Position numbers and translations under genes: made by a program. Shown one piece after another: positions 34,374 to 37,903 of a stretch of DNA of 37,903 nucleotides. The notes under the pieces are model-generated. The model did no database searches and was not told the DNA's origin. It saw nothing but the letters and a program-made list of their open reading frames with translations. Positions within the stretch are counted from its first letter, which is position 1, and every line of letters starts with the position of its first letter. The DNA is from Ardenticatenaceae bacterium (GTDB lineage: Bacteria > Chloroflexota > Anaerolineae > Promineifilales > Promineifilaceae): the NCBI GenBank assembly GCA_020634495.1, contig JACKBR010000044.1, forward strand, positions 1-37,903, written 5' to 3'.

Positions 34374-35561
34374 GTGAACGACCAACAATTTGACGTCATT
34401 TTTGTGGGCGCTGGGGTGATGGGTTGTGCCATCGCCACAAATTTGCTGCGGCGAGACGGGCAGCTCAAGATTGCCCTCCTCGAAAAAGATTTGACCTATC
34501 GCTACTCCTCCACCGTTTTGTCTGATGGCAACAGCCGGGTGCAGTTTAACGTGAAGGAAAACATCCAGATGTCCCAATACGCCCTGGAGGTGCTGGCAAC
34601 TTTTGCCGAAGAGATGGCGGTGAACGGCGAAAAGCCAGATGTGGCCTTTCGCCAGCAGGGCAACCTGTTCCTCACGGATGAGGCTGGCCGGGCAGAGGTG
34701 GAAGCGGGCTTGGCTTTGCAGCAAAGTTTGGGCTGCAATGTCTCCTGGCTAACGCCCAGCGAAGCCAAGGCGATCTACCCGCTGCTGAACATCGAGGAAG
34801 GGCTGTTTGTGGGGGCCACCTTTGGCCGGGATGATGGCACGATGGCTCCTCAGGCGGTGCTGGAAGCGTACAAAAAGAAAGCGGTGGCGCTGGGGGCTAC
34901 GTTGATCGAGGCAGAGGTTACGGCCGTTCACCACCAATCAAACCAGGTAACCGGCGTACAGCTAAAAAATGGGGATGTTTTGCAGGCAGGGGTTGTGGTC
35001 AACAGCGCCGGAGCCTGGGGCACCCAGACTGCCAAAACCTGCGGCGTAGACATTCCCATGACGCCGGTGATGCGCCAGGTGTACATTTTTGAAACGGCCG
35101 TACAGCCTGAAAAAATTCTCCCCCTGCTCCTGCTCCCCTCCGGCACCTACATCATCCACGAGGGGCACGGCGTTTTTATGGCCGCCCACTCCTTCCCCGA
35201 CGATCCGGTTACCCTCACAGATTTTAGCTGGCAGCGCAGCAAGTTTGAGGCGCGCATCTGGCCAGAACTGGCAGAGTTTATGCCCGCTTTCGATTCGTTG
35301 AAGGTGGTGGATGGCTGGGCTGGGCTGTACGCCGTCAACACCTTTGACGGCAACGCCATTTTGGGCGAATGGCCAGGATTGCGCGGCTTTTATTTAGTAA
35401 ATGGCTTTTCCGGGCACGGCTTCCAGCAGTGCCACGCCGTGGGGCGGTACCTGGCCGAGTGCATTTTGGGCCTGCCTCCCACGCTCGATTTGTCCATTTT
35501 TTCACCGCGCCGCATTTTAGAAAATGTCCCGGTGTTTGAGAATAAGCAGAAGATTATTTGA
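34374..35561 (+). CDS. DAO-family FAD-dependent oxidoreductase
   Basis: 395-aa flavoprotein of the D-amino-acid oxidase / sarcosine oxidase / FOXRED1 type. The FAD-binding DVIFVGAGVMGCAIATNLL, the second glycine-rich GATFGRDDGTMAPQAVLEAY, VVNSAGAWG and the C-terminal YLVNGFSGHGFQQCHAVGRY are typical. The likely substrate is a secondary amine or amino acid. The start is GTG at 34374 with AAGGA nine bases upstream. Two SDR genes lie directly upstream. Confidence 0.88.
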   Translation: MNDQQFDVIFVGAGVMGCAIATNLLRRDGQLKIALLEKDLTYRYSSTVLSDGNSRVQFNVKENIQMSQYALEVLATFAEEMAVNGEKPDVAFRQQGNLFLTDEAGRAEVEAGLALQQSLGCNVSWLTPSEAKAIYPLLNIEEGLFVGATFGRDDGTMAPQAVLEAYKKKAVALGATLIEAEVTAVHHQSNQVTGVQLKNGDVLQAGVVVNSAGAWGTQTAKTCGVDIPMTPVMRQVYIFETAVQPEKILPLLLLPSGTYIIHEGHGVFMAAHSFPDDPVTLTDFSWQRSKFEARIWPELAEFMPAFDSLKVVDGWAGLYAVNTFDGNAILGEWPGLRGFYLVNGFSGHGFQQCHAVGRYLAECILGLPPTLDLSIFSPRRILENVPVFENKQKII

Positions 35562-35568
35562 GTGGGTC

Positions 35569-35613
35569 AGTAAGAAGTAAAAAGTAAGAAGTAAAAAGTG
35601 AGAAGTGAAAAGT
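35569..35613. repeat. AAGTAAGAAGTAAAAAGTG repeat at the transglutaminase start
   Basis: Six or so copies of GAAGTAA/AAAAGTG words in a row, the same family as 1748-1773. The GTG start codon of the next gene and its purine-rich ribosome region fall in or directly at the end of this repeat. Confidence 0.7.
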
Positions 35614-37858
35614 GGCTACTGCGGTTAGGTTTGTCATAAGGCGAGCAAAACCCCAAGAGGGGTGGTTTCCGCTGCTGCTGCTGGCAACGATTGTGGCTTG
35701 TCTGATTACGGCCGTTCTGGAAGTGGGCTGGGTGCCGGAAGACATCGTGGTCATTCCGGCGGCGTTGGGCGGGCTGCTGCTGGGCAGCCTGTTGGCCAAA
35801 CGGCCGCTTTCCACCCTGGCTGCCTGGGTTCTCATCGTCCTCTACGGCCTTTTGCTCCCGCTGATCAATCTGGCAAACCTGTGGCCCACCTGGGCCGTGC
35901 TTGCTTCTGGCTGGGAAGGGCTGCGCCAATTTTGGCTGCAAAATGGCGCGTTGTTTTGGGATCGAGCCTGGAGCTGGGAAACGGCCGTTTCTAGCGGGCA
36001 AAGCAGCCAGGAAACGGTTGTGTTTGCCTTGGGGTTGGGGCTGGCCAGCTACTTTTTAACCGCTTTTGCCTGCTGGCAAATCTTTCGTCATTATCGCCCG
36101 ATGGGTGGTCTGGTTAGTTTAGGAATTGGGCTGGCCCTTAACGGCTACTTTGGCGGGGCACAACTTTGGTGGACGGGCTTATTTGTGACCTTGGCCTCAT
36201 TGTTAACGGCCGTAATCCATTTTACCGCCCTGGCCCAAGAGTGGGACACCAACCAGGTTGATTATTCCGATGAGGTACGCACCGATTTATTTATTTATGC
36301 AGGCGTTATCGCCTTTTTGCTGCTGGCCCTGGCCACCGGTCTGCCCCGCCTCAGCATCCGGCAGTTGGTGAGCGCCTTCCAGGAACAGCCAACAGTGCAG
36401 CAAATCGAGTCGCTGCTGGATCGCAGCTTTGCAGGCGTGCAGGGCAGCCAGCAGCCCAAAGGGGCAGATGGCGTAGGCGGGCGCGGTATTTTGCCCCGCG
36501 AATTTTTGCTGGGCAACGCGCCTGAGCTGCACGAAACGGTGGTGATGACGGCCGTTGTGCAATCCGAGGCAGACCTGGTGGGCATCCATTGGCGGTCGTT
36601 GAGCTATGATGTGTACACCGGGCGCGGCTGGGCGCTTTCTGAGGAACGAACCGAGCCGATTCCAGCCAACACCACTATCCCGCTGCCAGCCGTTGCGGCC
36701 ACAACGGCCGTTTCCCAAACGGTGCATTGGCGGCGAGACCAGCGCGTGGCCCGCTACACGCTGGGGCTGCCACAGCAGTTCAACCAGGATGTGGAAACCA
36801 TCTGGCGCGGCCAAACCGATTTGGCCCGGGTAAAAGGGGATGGCCCGATTTACACCGTGCTTTCGCAAGTGTCCCAGGCAAGCCCGGCACTGCTGCGGCA
36901 AACGGCCGTAGCTGACGTTCCCCCGGCAATTCAGGCCCGCTACACCGCCCTGCCAGAGACGCTGCCCCAGCGCGTGCGCGATCTGGCGCAGGAGGCCGCA
37001 GGCTCGGCAGACAATCCGTATGATCAGGCAGTGGCCCTGGAGCGATTTCTGCGCCAATATCCTTATTCGCTAGACGTTCGGCTCCCGCCCAGCGGGGTAG
37101 ACCCGGTAGATTATTTTTTGTTTGAGCAGCAAACTGGCTACTGCGATTTTTACGCCTCGACCATGGTGGTGATGGCCAGATCGCTGGGGCTGCCAGCGCG
37201 GCTGGCCATTGGCTACGCCGCCCAATCCGCTGATGCAGCGGGCATCCAAACAATTTATGAAATTAACAGCCATTCCTGGGCTGAAGTGTATTTTGCGGGC
37301 TACGGCTGGGTGGAGTTTGAGCCAACGGCCACGTTTACCACGTCGCACGCCAATCGAGCCACGGCTCCTGTGTTTGAGTCGTTTGAAGATCAAATTCCAG
37401 AGCCTTTTGACGGCGCGCCGCCGCCTTTGCCGGAGATTGTTGAGGAACGGCCGTTCCCCTGGATACCGCTCATCATTTTAGGTGTGCTGGCCAGCCTGAT
37501 CGGGTGGCTGTGGCGGCGTGGGCAGCTGCCTGCCGGGCAGGATGCGGTGGTGTGGAGCTACGGCCGTTGGCAGCAGCTGGCCACCAAATTGAACCAATCC
37601 CCCAGGCCCAGCCAGACGCCGCAAGAATTTTTGTCTGCTTTTACTGGCTTTTTGGGCGAATACGGCCGTTTTCCTCGCCTGGCCACACGCTTAGAAGCGA
37701 TACGGCCGCACCTGGATCGGCTGACGGCGCTGTACGTGCAGCGGCGCTACGCCGGGGATGCCCAATCGGGGCGGATTCAGGCGTGGGAGAGTTGGCAAAA
37801 GGTGAAACGGCCGTTGTGGTTCTTGCGCCTAATCAAACGATTGATTCCCAAAAAGTAG
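35612..37858 (+). CDS. TgpA-type membrane transglutaminase-like protein
   Basis: 748-aa protein with about six N-terminal membrane helices, a long extracytoplasmic region and a C-terminal helix (PWIPLIILGVLASLIGWLW) before a cytoplasmic tail. The transglutaminase core has Cys511 in TGYCDFYAS, His554 in NSHSWAEVYF and Glu570 in GWVEFEPTA, where most relatives have Asp. The role of such proteins, cell-envelope peptide crosslinking or proteolysis, is not settled. It normally pairs with DUF58 proteins, present at 31309 here. GTG at 35612 lies in a repeat; ACGGCCGT palindromes encode TAVL, TAVS, YGRW and RPFP pieces. The first residues (MATAVRFVIRR) suit a membrane insertion start. Confidence 0.88.
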   Translation: MATAVRFVIRRAKPQEGWFPLLLLATIVACLITAVLEVGWVPEDIVVIPAALGGLLLGSLLAKRPLSTLAAWVLIVLYGLLLPLINLANLWPTWAVLASGWEGLRQFWLQNGALFWDRAWSWETAVSSGQSSQETVVFALGLGLASYFLTAFACWQIFRHYRPMGGLVSLGIGLALNGYFGGAQLWWTGLFVTLASLLTAVIHFTALAQEWDTNQVDYSDEVRTDLFIYAGVIAFLLLALATGLPRLSIRQLVSAFQEQPTVQQIESLLDRSFAGVQGSQQPKGADGVGGRGILPREFLLGNAPELHETVVMTAVVQSEADLVGIHWRSLSYDVYTGRGWALSEERTEPIPANTTIPLPAVAATTAVSQTVHWRRDQRVARYTLGLPQQFNQDVETIWRGQTDLARVKGDGPIYTVLSQVSQASPALLRQTAVADVPPAIQARYTALPETLPQRVRDLAQEAAGSADNPYDQAVALERFLRQYPYSLDVRLPPSGVDPVDYFLFEQQTGYCDFYASTMVVMARSLGLPARLAIGYAAQSADAAGIQTIYEINSHSWAEVYFAGYGWVEFEPTATFTTSHANRATAPVFESFEDQIPEPFDGAPPPLPEIVEERPFPWIPLIILGVLASLIGWLWRRGQLPAGQDAVVWSYGRWQQLATKLNQSPRPSQTPQEFLSAFTGFLGEYGRFPRLATRLEAIRPHLDRLTALYVQRRYAGDAQSGRIQAWESWQKVKRPLWFLRLIKRLIPKK

Positions 37859-37903
37859 CGCTTTTGCCCTTGTTAACCAATTGATTGCTTTCATCATGAA
37901 GAT

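Larger units (their letters stand above)
75..37813. repeat. Highly iterated palindrome ACGGCCGT (about 75 full copies)
   Basis: By hand count the core CGGCCG occurs about 100 times and the full 8-mer ACGGCCGT about 75 times across the window. Examples begin at about 519, 911, 1052, 2466, 5618, 9578, 14810, 18446, 21130, 24487, 31036 and 36704. Flanks are often GAAACGGCCGTTTCC. Copies lie in genes of both strands and in spacers. The one long gap, about 28.53-30.24 kb, covers carA. Counts were made by eye and may be off by a few. Confidence 0.9.

Noticed and set aside
1..37903. Prophage, IS element, tRNA or rRNA genes
   Set aside because: No transposase, integrase, phage gene or RNA gene pattern was found on either strand.

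Overview
The window is about 38 kb of mid-50s %GC bacterial chromosome carrying mostly housekeeping genes. Gene content and protein style suggest a Chloroflexota (Anaerolineae-like) organism: a DUF58 protein plus a TgpA-type transglutaminase, F420 genes, an AviRa-type rRNA methyltransferase and CAD-like pyrimidine enzymes. That placement is inference. No rRNA, tRNA, phage, IS element or CRISPR array was recognised.

Layout, left to right. Positions 1-3.6 kb: end of galK, galE, plsY and a family 2 glycosyltransferase. 3.8-6.0 kb: aroQ (minus) and a membrane histidine kinase. 6.0-8.9 kb: a structured leader, metA and metY (methionine synthesis). 9.0-11.5 kb: a LysE/RhtB exporter, an aviRa-like methyltransferase, a zinc-ribbon P-loop kinase, a 108-aa unknown and a possible 22-aa gene ending in a terminator. 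11.6-13.9 kb: pyrC and pyrB, both very like the corresponding domains of animal CAD. 14.1-17.0 kb: a decaying stretch with a frameshifted GNAT gene, a lipoprotein remnant with an early stop and a dipeptidase gene broken at its 5' end. 17.0-22.0 kb: a cyclic-nucleotide-binding protein, cinA, a family 4 glycosyltransferase, yraN, an array of 8-bp tandem repeats and miaA. 22.0-25.5 kb: cofE and an F420:NADP oxidoreductase (minus), DUF2062, a GlsB-type membrane protein, a 650-bp structured intergenic region and a CBS protein. 25.5-30.0 kb: carB and carA (minus). 30.3-37.9 kb: an alpha/beta hydrolase, a DUF58 protein, two SDRs, a DAO-type flavoenzyme and a transglutaminase.

The most striking signal is no single gene. 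The palindrome ACGGCCGT (core CGGCCG, often extended to GAAACGGCCGTTTC) recurs about 100 times as CGGCCG and about 75 times as the full 8-mer by hand count, roughly once per 380 bp, where about one 8-mer would be expected by chance. It lies in genes on both strands and in spacers. This resembles the HIP1 palindrome of cyanobacteria with a different sequence. A second layer is a set of long inverted repeats of several families in nearly every spacer. Two of these families also appear inside the carA and carB reading frames as in-frame additions.
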